A DNA stretch of 64,000 nt from positions 7,005,633 to 7,069,632 of the forward strand of contig NC_051435.1 in assembly GCF_001649575.2 (NCBI RefSeq), in the 5' to 3' direction. The position numbers and the translations under genes were made by a program. Positions 13,296-25,972 of the stretch are shown piece after piece. Source of the stretch: Kryptolebias marmoratus. Taxonomy: Eukaryota > Chordata > Actinopteri > Cyprinodontiformes > Rivulidae. A model generated the notes under the pieces. The model did not search any database and was not told the DNA's origin. It was given only the letters and a program-made list of their open reading frames with translations. Within the stretch, counting starts at the first letter, position 1. Every line of letters starts with the position of its first letter.

Positions 13296-13632
13296 CATCC
13301 ATCCATTAATTTTCTTTACTTGCTTTTTCATGTATCGTGGTGGAGCTGGTGTCTATCTCCAGCAGCCACCGTGCGAGAGGCAGGGTACATCCTGGCAGGT
13401 CGCAAGTCCATCACAGGGACACATAGAGACAGAGACAAAAGAGACAGACAACCATTCACCCTCTCATGCACTTTAATTTAGAGTTACCCGTTAACCTAAT
13501 GTGCACATTTTGGTCTGCAAGGAGGAAACTTAAGCAAACCCACGCATTCACAGGAAGAACATGCATATTCCACATTGAAAGGCCCCAACTGGGTTGTGAA
13601 CTTTCTTGCTGTCAGGCAACAGCTCTAACCAC
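13296..13632 (-). repeat. Common teleost interspersed repeat, full-length-like, reverse orientation
   Basis: Starts with CATCCATCCATTAATTTTC and contains segments typical of this abundant fish repeat: GGTGTCTATCTCCAGCAG, GGTACATCCTGGCAGGTCGC, GTTAACCTAATGTGCAC and ACCCACGCATTCACAGGAAG. It ends in CTTGCTGTCAGGCAACAGC. The same family, in the other orientation and more decayed, lies at 16805-16999. Confidence 0.75.
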
Positions 13633-13722
13633 AGACAGACAAACAGAACCCAGACTGTGTATGTAACCATTTTCATGTTCATGTAGATAAAAATAATAAA
13701 TTCATAAACAAATGACATTTTT

Positions 13723-14390
13723 CAGGGATGCACCAATACCAGTATCAGGTACCTCTCTAATACCATGTGCATGTACTTGTATTCATAAAAGTGATTTGGT
13801 ACCACAGTACTCAATACCACTTTATGGCAGCATGACATTCACCTTTCAGCTGAGCAGTCAGGCTGTAAGGAGGATCAATGTCAGCTGTGAGGAGGGATTT
13901 CAAATGGAATGAGGGTGACAAAAGTAAAGTGGACAGTAAATTATGTTCAGCAAAGTTGTCAAGAGGAGAAACAAATATAGCACTTTTAACACAAAGAATT
14001 GTTAAAAAAAAAGTTCAAGGAGTTTGCTAATAGCTGAGGTAAATGGCAGCCTGCTGTGTGTCGTAGACATCAAACTGCACAGGGGCATCTCAACCAGTTA
14101 GTTAAGACTCCAACAGGATGATGGAATAGCACGTTCTACCTGCTAACGGTTTCTCACTGAGCAGAAGAGGGTCCTGGGAATATATGGATTTGAGCAAAAG
14201 CTTCCCGACAACCTTGCTGTTCACCAAAGGGTGCTTTTGGAAAAGAACGTTGGTATCCAGGGTTTGTTTGAAGAGTTAACACAAAAAGTAAGTTCCCCTG
14301 ATGTTCAAATTTATACATATATGCCTTTAGTAGTACCCAAATCAGTACTAGGTATTGAAAAGTTCTCAAATGTATGTACTTACCTAATTA
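13723..14390 (+). mobile_element. Degenerate hAT-type DNA transposon relic
   Basis: The left end CAGGGATGCACCAATACC at 13723 matches the usual CAGGG(G/A)TGCACCGATA ends of fish hAT elements. At about 13922-14000 one frame reads SKVDSKLCSAKLSRGETN, resembling the BED zinc-finger Cys-x2-Cys region of hAT transposases. The catalytic domain is absent. A degenerate right end with GTACCCAAATCAGTAC and GGTATTG lies near 14333-14360, so the right boundary is approximate. The element is not capable of moving by itself. Confidence 0.6.
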
Positions 14391-16433
14391 CTCAGTTTCA
14401 AAAAGATGTGAAGCATTTTTGACAGTTTCAGAAGGTGTTGTCCCATTGTTCAGACTTCTCAATCTATTATTTTGTATAATATTGCCTTTTGTTAACCAGC
14501 TAACAGGTTTTTATTACAAAGGGTATTTTACTAAATGTATTTAAATATAGATAGAAATCTATCAAGTTGTTTTTTTTCACTATCTCATGCTTCACAGATT
14601 CTAATTTCCTCTTTATACCTTTAGTACTGAATGTAATACTTTGAAATTAACATCGTCTACACATACCTACTTTTCCATCTAATCTCAGTTTGAGTTTTGT
14701 TTGTTTTTTCCACAATGTCAGGGGAAAAAATGTAATAGTCTGAAAAACAACAACTTTATCAGAAATGCTGACCTTTAATTACAAAACCTTTGCCTTGGGA
14801 GACCTAAGCTTCTACTGAAACTGACATTTATAAATACCGAAATGTCCCACTGAATTGCTTTTTATTGAAGTCACAGAATAGTTAAGATACAATCAGTCCA
14901 TTCGTCAAACACTGTAAGTGTTGGAGCGGGGGTTTGGCAAGGTGTGCGCAGAGAACAATGCATGTCTGATTTAAGCTGTCCACGTATGTAGAGGACAGAG
15001 CTGTTAGAAAAGCGCCTCTCCTATCAGTCACTGTAGCGATGGAAAGTCGAGATGTTTCTCTACCCGGCTACTGTGTTTGTGTGTCTGGGACAAGAAATCA
15101 ATACAGCTGGTTTCACAGACTGTTTTACAGTCAGGGCAGCTTTCAGCCTAAATGTTTGTCTGTTTTATTCAATGACACTTTTCAGCAAACTATTACCCAC
15201 AGGGAGTGGAGAACAAACGTGAAACAAATAAACTGGCAACCCATTTCATTATTGTTTTGCACTTACAGATAAAAATTGTGTGGTGTGGAAAATTTCTTTA
15301 CAAATGGTTGAAGTAAAATGCATCACCGCTAAGATCCAAGCTATTATATTACAACCTCAGAGGAAATATTACTTCTCAGGCTGGCTTGTTTTATTCTTGA
15401 TCTTTCTGTCCACCTATCATGACAGGGAGTCGTCTGTGGGGACAGCATCCTCCAACGCCTCTCCCCTGATGAAAAAGGATTTTCCATCTGATATGTAGTA
15501 AAGGTTATCTAGATCGCAGTCATGTTTCAGTACGGCACTCACTAGCAAGCAAAAACAGGAAAGCATTTCTTCGCCAAAACTCATTTCAGCTTTGCTTTTC
15601 ATTATGACGACCACAAACACGCTGCACCAATGTGACTATAATTTTCTTTTCATCGAGCACAGAGCTGATGCATTTTGGACAGAAATGAAAATGAAATCTC
15701 TTGGTGATTTAAAAGAAAAAAAAAAACCTTAAGGGTACCCTTTTAGCTATCTTTATGTAGGAAGTACTGTATAAAGAAACATGAAATAAAAAAGGAATAA
15801 TTGGGAGCTTGCACTAACTGTCAGATTACTGCCTAACCACAACAGATTACATTCAGAGATTTACCACAGTGAGAGTGAAAAAGGATAAAAACAAATTTAA
15901 ATAGGATGATGTTTTCTCCCCAACAATCTGGTTTTATATTCTGCAAGACATCAATGTGCTTTTCCACTTATACAGATTATTTTGGGAAATTATTTGCTGC
16001 CATTTTGGCTTTCACTTCCAACAGTAGGCCTCATTTAACAATTCAGTGTTAAAAGAAAAAAGAGAGGAGAGAGTGGTGCCTGAGGCTGAGTAGAACAGAC
16101 AAGCAACAGCTTCACATCACTCACCTGGATTCAAAAAGGACAGAAATAGCACTAAAAGCACCCACTCTCACTTTGTAACTGTTCTTTTGTTTCCCTGTCT
16201 CCTGCGTTAGGCCTAGCGTCATGGCAGCCAGAACATCCCGATGGACTATTTACTGCCACATCACAGCCAGAGGTCACTTAAACTGGCAGGTGCTTAGATA
16301 AAATTCCAACAATAGACTTGCTGTTGTTAAATAGATAAACAGCTTAATACATTTACTTTGATCTGTTTATTTATTATAGTCCATCAGTCAACAAACTCAA
16401 TTTTTTCTATTAAAATGATTAAATTCTGTCAAT
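14391..16433. other. Intergenic, no gene seen
   Basis: The sequence at about 14880-15110 is complex and non-repetitive, a possible conserved element. Open frames at 15039-15272 and 15280-15498 show no domains. The rest is AT-rich. Confidence 0.55.
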
Positions 16434-16576
16434 CCGTCCATCCATTTATCAGTCCAATCATTTATCCATCCATCAGTCTTTCCATCTGTTTTTTTTCATT
16501 CATTTATGCACCTACATATTTGTCCAGGTGTCCATTTGTCTTTCCATTTGTTTGTCCATCTGTCCAGCCAGCCAGC
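16434..16576. repeat. Degenerate CCAT/TCCA tetranucleotide tract
   Basis: Runs of TCCATCCAT, TTTGTCCA and TTTATCC words. It could be an expansion of the CCATCCATCC tail of the common fish repeat family found at 13296 and 16805. Confidence 0.75.
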
Positions 16577-16804
16577 AATTTTCTGACTTGATGTAAAAAC
16601 ATAAATAAGTACAATTAACATAAGTGCTGCATCATATGCAACACTATTACACTTATGATCTTCATGTTTTGGTTTACCCTGACTGACAAAACACATCTTC
16701 ATCTAAAGCAGCAACTCACCCCCAACCATTGATCATACCGTTATTTTATCACAAACTTCTATACAACAACAAAGATACATTTCAGGCAATAATGTTTAAA
16801 ATGA

Positions 16805-16999
16805 GCTGCATGCTGGAACAGCTGGTTAACACTGTTGCCTCAGAACAAACAGGACTTTGGGTTTGAGTCTCAGCTGTGGCCTTTCTGTGTTTTAGGGGGT
16901 GTGGGTGTTACTCAGCCTCTCACCTCACACTCCAGATAGGCACCAGCTTCCCCCAACTCTGAAGAGGGTTAGGCTGCTATGGAAAATGGATGAATGGAC
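16805..16999 (+). repeat. Common teleost interspersed repeat, decayed and shortened
   Basis: Begins with GCTGCATGCTGGAACAGCTG and GTTAACACTGTTGCCTCA, then GGTTTGAGTCTCAGC, a tRNA-like B-box form. It then jumps to AGATAGGCACCAGCTTCCCC and ends in GGAAAATGGATGAATGGAC. The middle of the family, as seen at 13296-13632, is mostly missing. Confidence 0.7.
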
Positions 17000-19900
17000 A
17001 TTCAAAGTCTTGTCTATCATAAGTGAACTGCTTTACTACATTCTGTGTCTGGCAACACAAAGCTTCTTGACTATGAAAAAAACCTACATGCTGTGAAAAA
17101 AAAAACCTTTCCTTAACTCTTCTGGCTCTTCTGGTAGGCTCTCAGCAGACAGTTCCCTCTCTCTAATCAAAGTATCTAAGAAAGAGTTATTGGGGCTCAT
17201 GATTCAACTGCAATATATATCATAAACCCTTGGCCTTAAGTGTTCACGAGTCAGGTGCACTTATGAGCTCTGGCATTCATTATGGCCAATCAATTCCTAG
17301 CACAGAAATCAGGTGACAAAAAAAAGCTTTGAATCAGTTAGGCCATTACTTCCAATCAGGATTATCAGTGATTGGCCACAAAGTATCCTGATTAGGAGCT
17401 GTAAAGTCCACAGAAGGTACTATTTCTAAAATTTTACTAATCTATCAAAGACAATATGATCTAAAGCTGTCTGGAAAGGATGCTGAGTGAAAAATCTGTA
17501 TCCTAGTTGTTATCTGAAAATACCTTAAGATTTCTTGAAAAAAAAAACTTTAAACAAGGTTTTTTCAAAGTTTAAAAGACAGAATAAAAACAAATGGACA
17601 CAATAACCACAGTGATAGATCATCACAGAAGTTTTAAGTTCCCCTCAGTTGATTTAGATTCTATACTAGCAGCTTTCTTTTTAATCTACTGAATGAAAAA
17701 AAGAAAAATTATCAACCTTTCACACATCTTTTTTTTATTCAACTCCATACCTTCCTCTGCTGAGACGGTTCTTGTCAGGTAAGGACGATTATGAGCTTCT
17801 GGGAGCTTGACGTTCCACTGGTATTGCAGCCAAGGCAATCACTTGTTGTGACAGGGGCAAAGAAGCTCCCTCTCCATGCAGGAGGCTGATTGATTGGACA
17901 GTCACGAAGAAGGAAATGTCCTTCACAATAGGCACAGGAGGACATTAGACCCAGGATACTCCCACTTTCCCCTGAAAACTTTGCGTTTTTCTGAACTAAT
18001 CCTCAATGTTGACATCAAAGAACTAGAACCGGAGTGGGAATAAACTCCATTGGAAATGCTTCTGTCAAAGAAGATGGATGCAAGTGGTTCAGGTTTACAA
18101 AGTAGCACCACTTTTTACATACTCATCTATAACCATATGGCTTTATCAGTGAAGTGTTCTTCAGAGAATGCAGAACAAATACAGGATGCAGGCTGCACAA
18201 TGTGGTGGATCAGGAAAAGTATTCAGTTCTATATATCTAAATAAATTTTATTATTCAAAGTTTTCTTAGCAAAATATTTTATCTTGATGTCTCCAAAACG
18301 GCTCCTAATTTCCACACAATGAAGAAATCTGTCGTTGTACCCAGCAGTGGGGAATAAAAAAAAATAATTTATATTCTTAAAGCATCCATATCACATTACA
18401 AGTTATTATTTCCAATGACTTGCATGGTAATAAACACTTTATCCTCGATTTTACACATAAGTCAGTGGATATTCATTATTGATGCAAACAACACATTCCA
18501 GTTTAGTGAATATTTAACGCAGGGACTATACTGGCTTAATTAATGGTGTTGTGAAAAACATCATAGTACAAAATTCTACTAATATTGCAAAGCTAAACAG
18601 AACAATGACACATACAGTATCACTGCGATTTTTTATTTGTGGTATAGATTTATATACTTCCTTCCATTATCACTTATTGAACCTCTATATAACACTTTTA
18701 TTTTGTAATTTTTTTCCTTTTTGTAGACACATTCCACTACAATTCTGTTAAAAACCTAAACTTTAAATGTTTAATTCAGACTCAGTTTGTTTCTGCAACA
18801 TGTTACTCTCATCATTCATCTTCAATTTATCATTTTATCATCTCCACTGTTACTGTTTTTTCTATATTCATTAGAATTTAAGGATCTAATTTAGTTGTCA
18901 AACACTATTTTTGTTTCTATTTACTCCAGTCATATTTGTATTGTGGTTGATGCAAATGCAAAGAAGCAAAATGCAGATGTTCTACCTGTGTCAAACATAA
19001 AGTTGTATCCAACCTGTTTACATCTATCTGTTTTAGTGAGGACCTTGTTAAATCTTTGTGCTCTTACCTTTTCATACAGAAACATATCACCATGGCCATT
19101 ACCGATGAAGTCGACTTTTCTTTTAAATAGTAATTACCTTTTCTCACATAGTCTCATTATACTTGTTCTAAATGACTGCTGTAACCTCCACTGAAAGTCT
19201 TTCCATATATTCTCATAATGGTTTTAAAGGTCTGCGCAGTCATGTTGCATTCACACATATGCCAAAAAAGGGACTGTTTCTGTGTAATTTTGTATATGGT
19301 GCAGTAGAGTGGACTGTTTATGAGGAGAGAGTCTTTGTTCCACTCAGTCGAGTGCATTAGAGGAGTCCAGAATGGCCCCATGCATGAATGTGAAGATGAG
19401 CTTGTTTGGTTTCTCTAAGGATGTGACCCACTTTGTCCCTCAGCCTTCACCATCATTCTCTGCTCATCTGTTTACAACCTTTTTTTTCCCCCCTTGTATA
19501 ATTGATTGATTTTGTGGTTGTGCGTCGAGATTCACCTCATAAGGGGGTGAGGTGGTGAAATCATTCATGAGGCCACAATAAGGCATAAGGTTTAAATATG
19601 ATGTCACAAGTTGTGATCCAGGTCCTGTCAAAAAATTGCAAATAGTGGTCAAAATTTATTCCCAGGTAGTTAAAATAACAACATTATATTGACAATGTTT
19701 TCTCCTTTCTCCTTTAAAAGCAACAAGAAACTTTTTTTTTTAAATTCTGACAAGGTTTCTGTTTTTTTGCTTATAATATTATGCTTGATTGTCTTTTTGC
19801 CATCTTGTCAATTACTTAATTCTGTTATCTTTATAACATATATTATTTTATCATGTAGCACTTTGTGATTTTTATTCAAAAAAGTTACCATATTTTAAAA

Positions 19901-20479
19901 AAAAACACGATTTAGTTGCAAAGAAAACTGCTTAAACATCACTGAAATGACTTTGGGAACCCTGTGGTGAACGATATGAAAAAAAAGATCAAACTATTTC
20001 CCAGAATACCACACAATTCAAAATAGTGTTTTCTGTTTGTTCTTATAATGCCAGTGTGGTAAAAAATGTTCCTCTGTACAATGTGTAGCCACAGGTCATC
20101 GATTTGATATCACTGTCTGTGAAATGGTATAATTGATGAAAGTGGATCTTTTAAGCAGTTTTGTTATTCCTGTTTTTTTGGTATTTTCTTTCTTCTTTAT
20201 GTATAACATAACATATTATTAATAATAAGTAAAATTTATTATATTCTAGTCTCTTCTGTTCTCTTCTCTTTTATTGCACCCGTGGTGGTGGAATGTGTTG
20301 TGGTTCTAACTATTTCAGCTTGTTTTTGCTATCAAGAGTGGCCAATGATCATGAAACTAAAACATCTAACTCATCTTAAAGTCAACACTTCACACTCTGA
20401 GATTTAAATTTGACAACCGTTTGGTTTGTCAAACTTTAAACAAAACAATAAAAGGCTCCTCGTCATTTAACAGTCTGCA
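17000..20479. other. Intergenic, no gene seen
   Basis: Complex stretches near 17760-18110 and 19500-19640 could be conserved elements. The remainder is AT-rich with short homopolymers. The 99-codon open frame at 18895-19194 shows no recognisable domain. Confidence 0.55.
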
Positions 20480-20700
20480 TGTGTGTGTGGGTGTTTGACT
20501 TTTATAAAAATATTTCACGAACCACTGGATGAATTTCAATGAAACTCTCAGAAAGTAATCAATGTATGTGCCTTTATAACTGAATAATATTTGGAGTCAA
20601 CCCAAGATGGCCACCACAGCTAATGAACTTTAGCCACAAAAAATATATAATTTTCAGATATTAAGCTAAAACCTGTTGTAGTAGTTGAGTATGCAAGGTC
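20480..20700 (-). repeat. Family A dispersed repeat, copy 3 (one unit, shortened)
   Basis: Starts with a GTGTGTGTGG run, then TTTCACGAACCACTGGATGAA and AATGAAACTCTCAGAAAGTAA. The core CCAAGATGGCCACCACAGC lies at about 20602-20620. The head end is missing. Confidence 0.75.
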
Positions 20701-23700
20701 TTTTAAAAAAAATGACATGCAACGTGTTGGGCAGCATGCATTTCTTCAATAAATACTAGTTTTAACTTTTGCTATAGTTCTGGACACAGTTGTGCTTCTT
20801 TCTTGTACTCCTTTGTTTGTTTCTGGTTGTTTTAGTTTGTTTATCCCTCTGCTTCTTCTGCACAAAGGGTCCTTATTTGCCAATAATTACACCTGTCCTG
20901 CATCCCTAATTTACTCTGTGTGTACCTTCCCCTGGTTTTCAGTAGCTCTAGGTTAGGTCCTTGTGTGTGTCTATGCTTATTTTTTAAGTCTCTTATACTC
21001 AGCTTTTGGTTCTTGTTCTCTTCAACCACCATTATCTTTCAACTAAATATGCATAAAAAGCTGAAATATTTAACAAAGTTATGAGATAAAAAAAACAATA
21101 TTGTGTAAATAAAACCAAAAAAGCTGAAATAAAAAAAAGTAGTTCTGTATTTTTTGTGATTTTTGTTCTTTCTTTGCTACAAAATAAGTTTGTGCCACCT
21201 TCTGTATTGAGTTTTAAAGCTTGTAGTAAGGTCAAACCTTTCCCCTGGCTCAGTCTGTACTTTCAGTAATGATACAGATACCTTTGTTATGTTTCTCAAA
21301 CTTTTATAGCTCCATATCACTATCAATACCACCATTGTGCATCTGCTGAAAGTCATATTACACTGAATTAGTTAGCATCAACTTCGGTGGCCTTCGGGTC
21401 AAATTGACCTGAAGTTACAAGGGCTTCTATTCCTCTCTTCCATTACGAGGGCTTCAGGAGGGTTAAGGAAATATTGAGAAATAATAATCATTTTAAAACA
21501 CATACTTTTAAAAAAAAAAGTCACTGAGATTTGAAATTATTTTCAATATCACATTTACTAGAGTGTAAACATGTGGCCCTGCTTGGTTTACCACACATCA
21601 CAAGAATAAAACCTTGTGCAAGTACACCCAATTAACAGTTTCTATCTCTAACAAGTACTAAAAAGTAATCATTAATATATGGTTTTTTTTAGGAATAAAA
21701 TTATACTTATTTTTATGAAACATGTTTCCTAGAATTCACATTAGATTAATCTGATTTGCTTTTAGCAAGTAAATGAGAGGATTTTTGCAGTGAGGTTACC
21801 AGAAGGGTTTGTGCGCTCATCTGCCTCTTAGTTAAACTGGTTTGCATCATCTGCGAGCATCATGATCAATTCTGACTGAAAATCTCTTGCCCGAGGGAGA
21901 TCCCACACCATCTCCAAAGTCAGCAGCACTGAAACTGTCATACACTGACACCTCCTGTGATCTTTCAGATATGACATGAAGATATGATGCTTTGATTGGA
22001 CATACTGCCTACCAGGTAGTACAGTCAAACATACACTGCATGCATATTCATAGGGTGTACGCTTTGTATCATGGGCAGGGAACATGTTCAGAATAATGAT
22101 ATTCATTACAGGAATCCAACCCTTCTCACAGCATGTATTGACCATGTCACCATGCCTGTTTTACATTTTTAATAAGTAATTAATGTGACTAAAATGACAA
22201 AATTGAAATGCCTAAAGTTGTGAATTAGTAGCATCTTTTTTGATGTTGTGTTGCCTTGGAAACATTGGGTTGGAAGCATCAAGAGGTGAAAAAGAAAATG
22301 TTGGAAGATCCAGTAAAGAGACCAAAAAAAAAAAAAAAGTAATTGGTTTGGAGATTCAACCATAAGTGACCAATAGCAGCTCTTGTAAACATAAGATGGA
22401 AACAGAAATATTGGGGGAAAAGTTTTATAATCTGAACTCACCGGAAATAAGCATTGGTTAATACCATGGGCAGGAATATGCTGCCTTAGCCTGCGAAGGC
22501 TATTCGGATCAGGAGCTTAAGCTTGACACAATGTGCCTATACAATGGGTGGATCTGAAGTCTTGGGGATCTGCAGAGGGAAGCGCAGCCATAACAGAAAT
22601 CCCCACTACAAAGAGAAGAGGTGAAAAGGCAGTTATTTAACCAGATGCCCCACTCAGCAGAGAGAGGATTAAAATGCGCTACTGCTTATCTGGCATAAAG
22701 ACTTGACTTTAAAACAGCAGGTTCCCTGAAAAACATGGTGTGAAGGTCAGCCTTTTATTGGGTGCCTTTTGTGTGCTAATGAGAATGCAAGAGGATTTAT
22801 ATGTCAGTCCTCTGTTCTTTTACCTACTTGAAGCTTTAATATAAAAAAGTAGTGTTACAAGGGTACAAATGAGTGCTTTTTTGGTTTCAATCTTCTTTTA
22901 AAGTGGTTCTTGATAGCAAAGAAAACAATTTCAGTGCAACTGTTTAAGGTGAGCAGTTCAGGTGAGCAGCTTGGTATATTAGTTCTGCAACATACTTATA
23001 GATTGTTTAGAGGATTAAAAAAAGATCAATACCTTGTTTAACATTAAATTATACTTGCTGCAGCTTTTTTTGTAAAACATATTTTCTTTGAGTTTGTAAG
23101 AAAACTACAACAAGCAGTTTGGCATGTTACCCACAACAGTGAAGTTCTTACATTAAAGTAGTTTCTCTCTGTAACAGATTTGTACTATTTTCTTTCGAAG
23201 GGACAGACTTACTAGGTGTCAAATTTTTAAAATTGAGCTGAAGCAGTTCTGGACTGTCACCAGTAGATTTGGCATTATTTTGAATAGCAAGTAGACACTG
23301 AACGAGTAAAAATGTTGCCAATAGTGCATCGGTGTTTAAACATAATCTTACAAAGTACAGTAAGGAATGCACATTCTTGAATGAATAAATCATAAAATCA
23401 GTAATGAAGACCTTCACTGATAGAAACGGTTTCTTAATAAATTTCCTGTAAAACACAAACTTGCTTTCAACACACAGCCTTCACTTTACCACTAAACTTG
23501 CACAGCTCACACACACTCCTCTGATGCTTGTTGCACTAATTTTAGCAAATTATTGTGAACAGGCTCAAAGCAAATGCAAGTTGGAGTCTATTTAGTGATG
23601 TATGTACAATTAGTTGTTTCTTCCCCATCGGCACCTCCTCCTTTGGCAGCTCAGTGTTCACCGGAGACTCAGATCAGCAGGAGAGGGAGGAGCACATCAA

Positions 23701-25387
23701 GGATGATGCTTCAGATGGTTAGCTTGTTCCGTGGCTGCAAAGCCAATAATATGGAAAGGTTTAATCATCATTAAATACAACTTGAGTTCAACAGCCAGTT
23801 CAGCTGAAGCCTAACACTACTTCAAAAGTATTGCTACTGTTTGTGAATTACTTACAGAGAAGTAAATATTCTTTTTATTATTATTGAGATAGGACATTCT
23901 GAAATCTTCATTGACTGAAACAGTCGATGTTATTGTAATAAAAATAAGCCAAGCAATAGACCCTGATGTTTTGTTTGGTTTTAAATAAATAGTTGATATG
24001 TGTTAGTGCAGAGTATGAATGTGTGAAAGAGCACAAACAGTAGGAACGCTACACCTAATACCAGTGATGGCAAAGTCCTTTGAATGAAATCAGTATAGTC
24101 CCGGCACAGAGGTACCTTTTTGTACGGTCATGATGTAAGCCCTTCAGTCCAATCAGTCCTGTAGAATAATTCATGGAGGGGGAAGTGTTGAGTGGAAATC
24201 CAACTAAGGTGTCCTTGTTTGTTACTAAACATCAGATTATTCTCAACAGCTCAAAGTACCCTGCAGCTGATGTATAGAATTTGAACAATATGTCTACAAG
24301 GACCCCTCTTCACACAACTATATTATTATTTTTTGATTGGATTTGGTTTTCTAGGAAATGAGATTTTTCACTAAAGGACAGGAATAGTCAAGTTATCAAA
24401 ATGATAACATTCAATGATTAAAGAAGCTTAAAGCGAGATACTGCCTAGACAACTCACCAGTGCTTGATGTCATAAGATAATGAACGTATTTAGTATACAG
24501 TAATTTGCAGTAATCTTCATTTTTGCTGCGTAATCCATTTTACTACTACTGCTAATATTTGACATTGTGGCAATAAGCTCAATGCAAAATTAATCCACAC
24601 AGGTTTAATTCAATACAAAAATTAAAAAAATATATATTTGCTTTTCTACTCAACTCAGCACCATGGTCAGAACCAGCATTTTTCAAACATGCCTTTTTGA
24701 TAGAAACAGTTTTCTGTATTTCCAAGTAAAATACCAAAAGAGTTTGTTGGAGTTGCTGTGTTTAGTCAGGTTGGCGTGTAAAGTGATTTCTAAGAGGGCT
24801 GGAAGCTTTTTCCTTGATGGCCCACATGACAAGAAAATGTTCATGTCTTATTGTAAATCAATGCTCTGGCCAATACCTAACCAGAGCTGTGTGTTGATCA
24901 GAACAGTGTGTAGTTCTGCTTTTCAGTGAGGAAGAGCTTTGCCTTATGATTTATTTAAACAAAGTAACCCCCTGGTACATCAGTTGACCTGTTTCCTTCC
25001 TCAGTTGTGACTCTGGTAGTCTTAACCTTGTCCTCCATCGTGTCATTTGGGATCTGTTGACATTGCTGGAGTCCTTCTGTCTGGATGCACACATAAATGC
25101 TGGATTCATTCGTCGCAGGTCACCTGGGCTGCTCTCCTTAACGATGCCCATTCTGTGGTTTGTTCATGTGACCTTTGTCTCTAATTATTGATGACACAGG
25201 CAGGTCAAAATGATTCCAGAAACAGCTGGAAAGTTCTAGTTACTGTTTGTTTATTGTGATAGTGAGATATTAAAAAGACTAGTCATGAGTTTTTACTGCT
25301 GAGCCATCTACTCAAAAAGACACAGCAGAGTAAATCAAATATTTAACATCGGTAATCTTAAGCTATTTTTTGCTGCAGGCCACTAAA
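20701..25387. other. Intergenic, no gene seen
   Basis: Complex, non-repetitive sequence at about 21820-22140 and 22480-22760 may be conserved non-coding elements. Open frames on the minus strand (21828-22145, 105 codons; 23148-23456, 102 codons) have no recognisable domain. A poly-A tract lies near 22323-22338. Confidence 0.55.
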
Positions 25388-25972
25388 GGGCTGCGACTGT
25401 TGGTGACTATTTGGTCAGCAACATTTACGAGGGAGTGTCTTGAAACGTTCACAAGGTTTCTCAATTTCACAGAGTAAGTCAATGTGGCAAGCAGTCATTT
25501 TGCTTGAATTATTGATCTGATCAAAAACTGTGTGCAACAAATTTGTGTTCTAAATAGTCAGACGTCGTGGGCACCTGAAACCCATCTCAATTATTCAACC
25601 TGTGTCAAGTACTGTACACTGTATTTTGATACTTTGATACTTTACATAAAATATTTGATGCTCAAAATAAAAAATAACACACTGATGATTAACAATAAAT
25701 ATTAAAAAGCTAGTCCAACCCGATTTTTGTTTCAAAAGTATATTCCAGTAGATTATATCATAAATGTGGGGGCTGCTGCTGAGGTGGGTATAAAACAAGC
25801 CAAAGTGAGTACGATGTAGGAGGAGGTGGGCAATGAAATAAAGTGCACAGCTCACTGGTCGCTTGGTTGCAAACACTCAAAATTCACTGAGACTGCAATG
25901 GAAAATTGGCCTATTTTCTTGCAATTTTCTCAAAATTTTGAGTTGACAACTGGTCTCCAACAGTCACAGCTC
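25388..25972 (+). mobile_element. Family B TIR element, copy 2 (complete, about 585 bp)
   Basis: The first 20 bases, GGGCTGCGACTGTTGGTGAC (25388-25407), match the reverse complement of the last 20 (25953-25972) at 17 positions. Between them there is no coding capacity, so this is a non-autonomous miniature element. Inner segments ('ccagtagattatatcataaatgtg', 'ggaggtgggcaatgaaataaagtgcaca') recur at 8.0 and 47.6 kb. I could not find a clear target-site duplication, so the transposase superfamily is undecided. Confidence 0.75.

Noticed and set aside
16855..16880. tRNA B-box-like GGTTTGAGTCTC
   Set aside because: No matching A box, acceptor stem or cloverleaf around it. It belongs to the interspersed repeat at 16805-16999.
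21828..22145. 105-codon minus-strand open frame
   Set aside because: Cys- and Met-rich but no domain pattern recognised. The stretch looks more like a conserved non-coding candidate than a gene.
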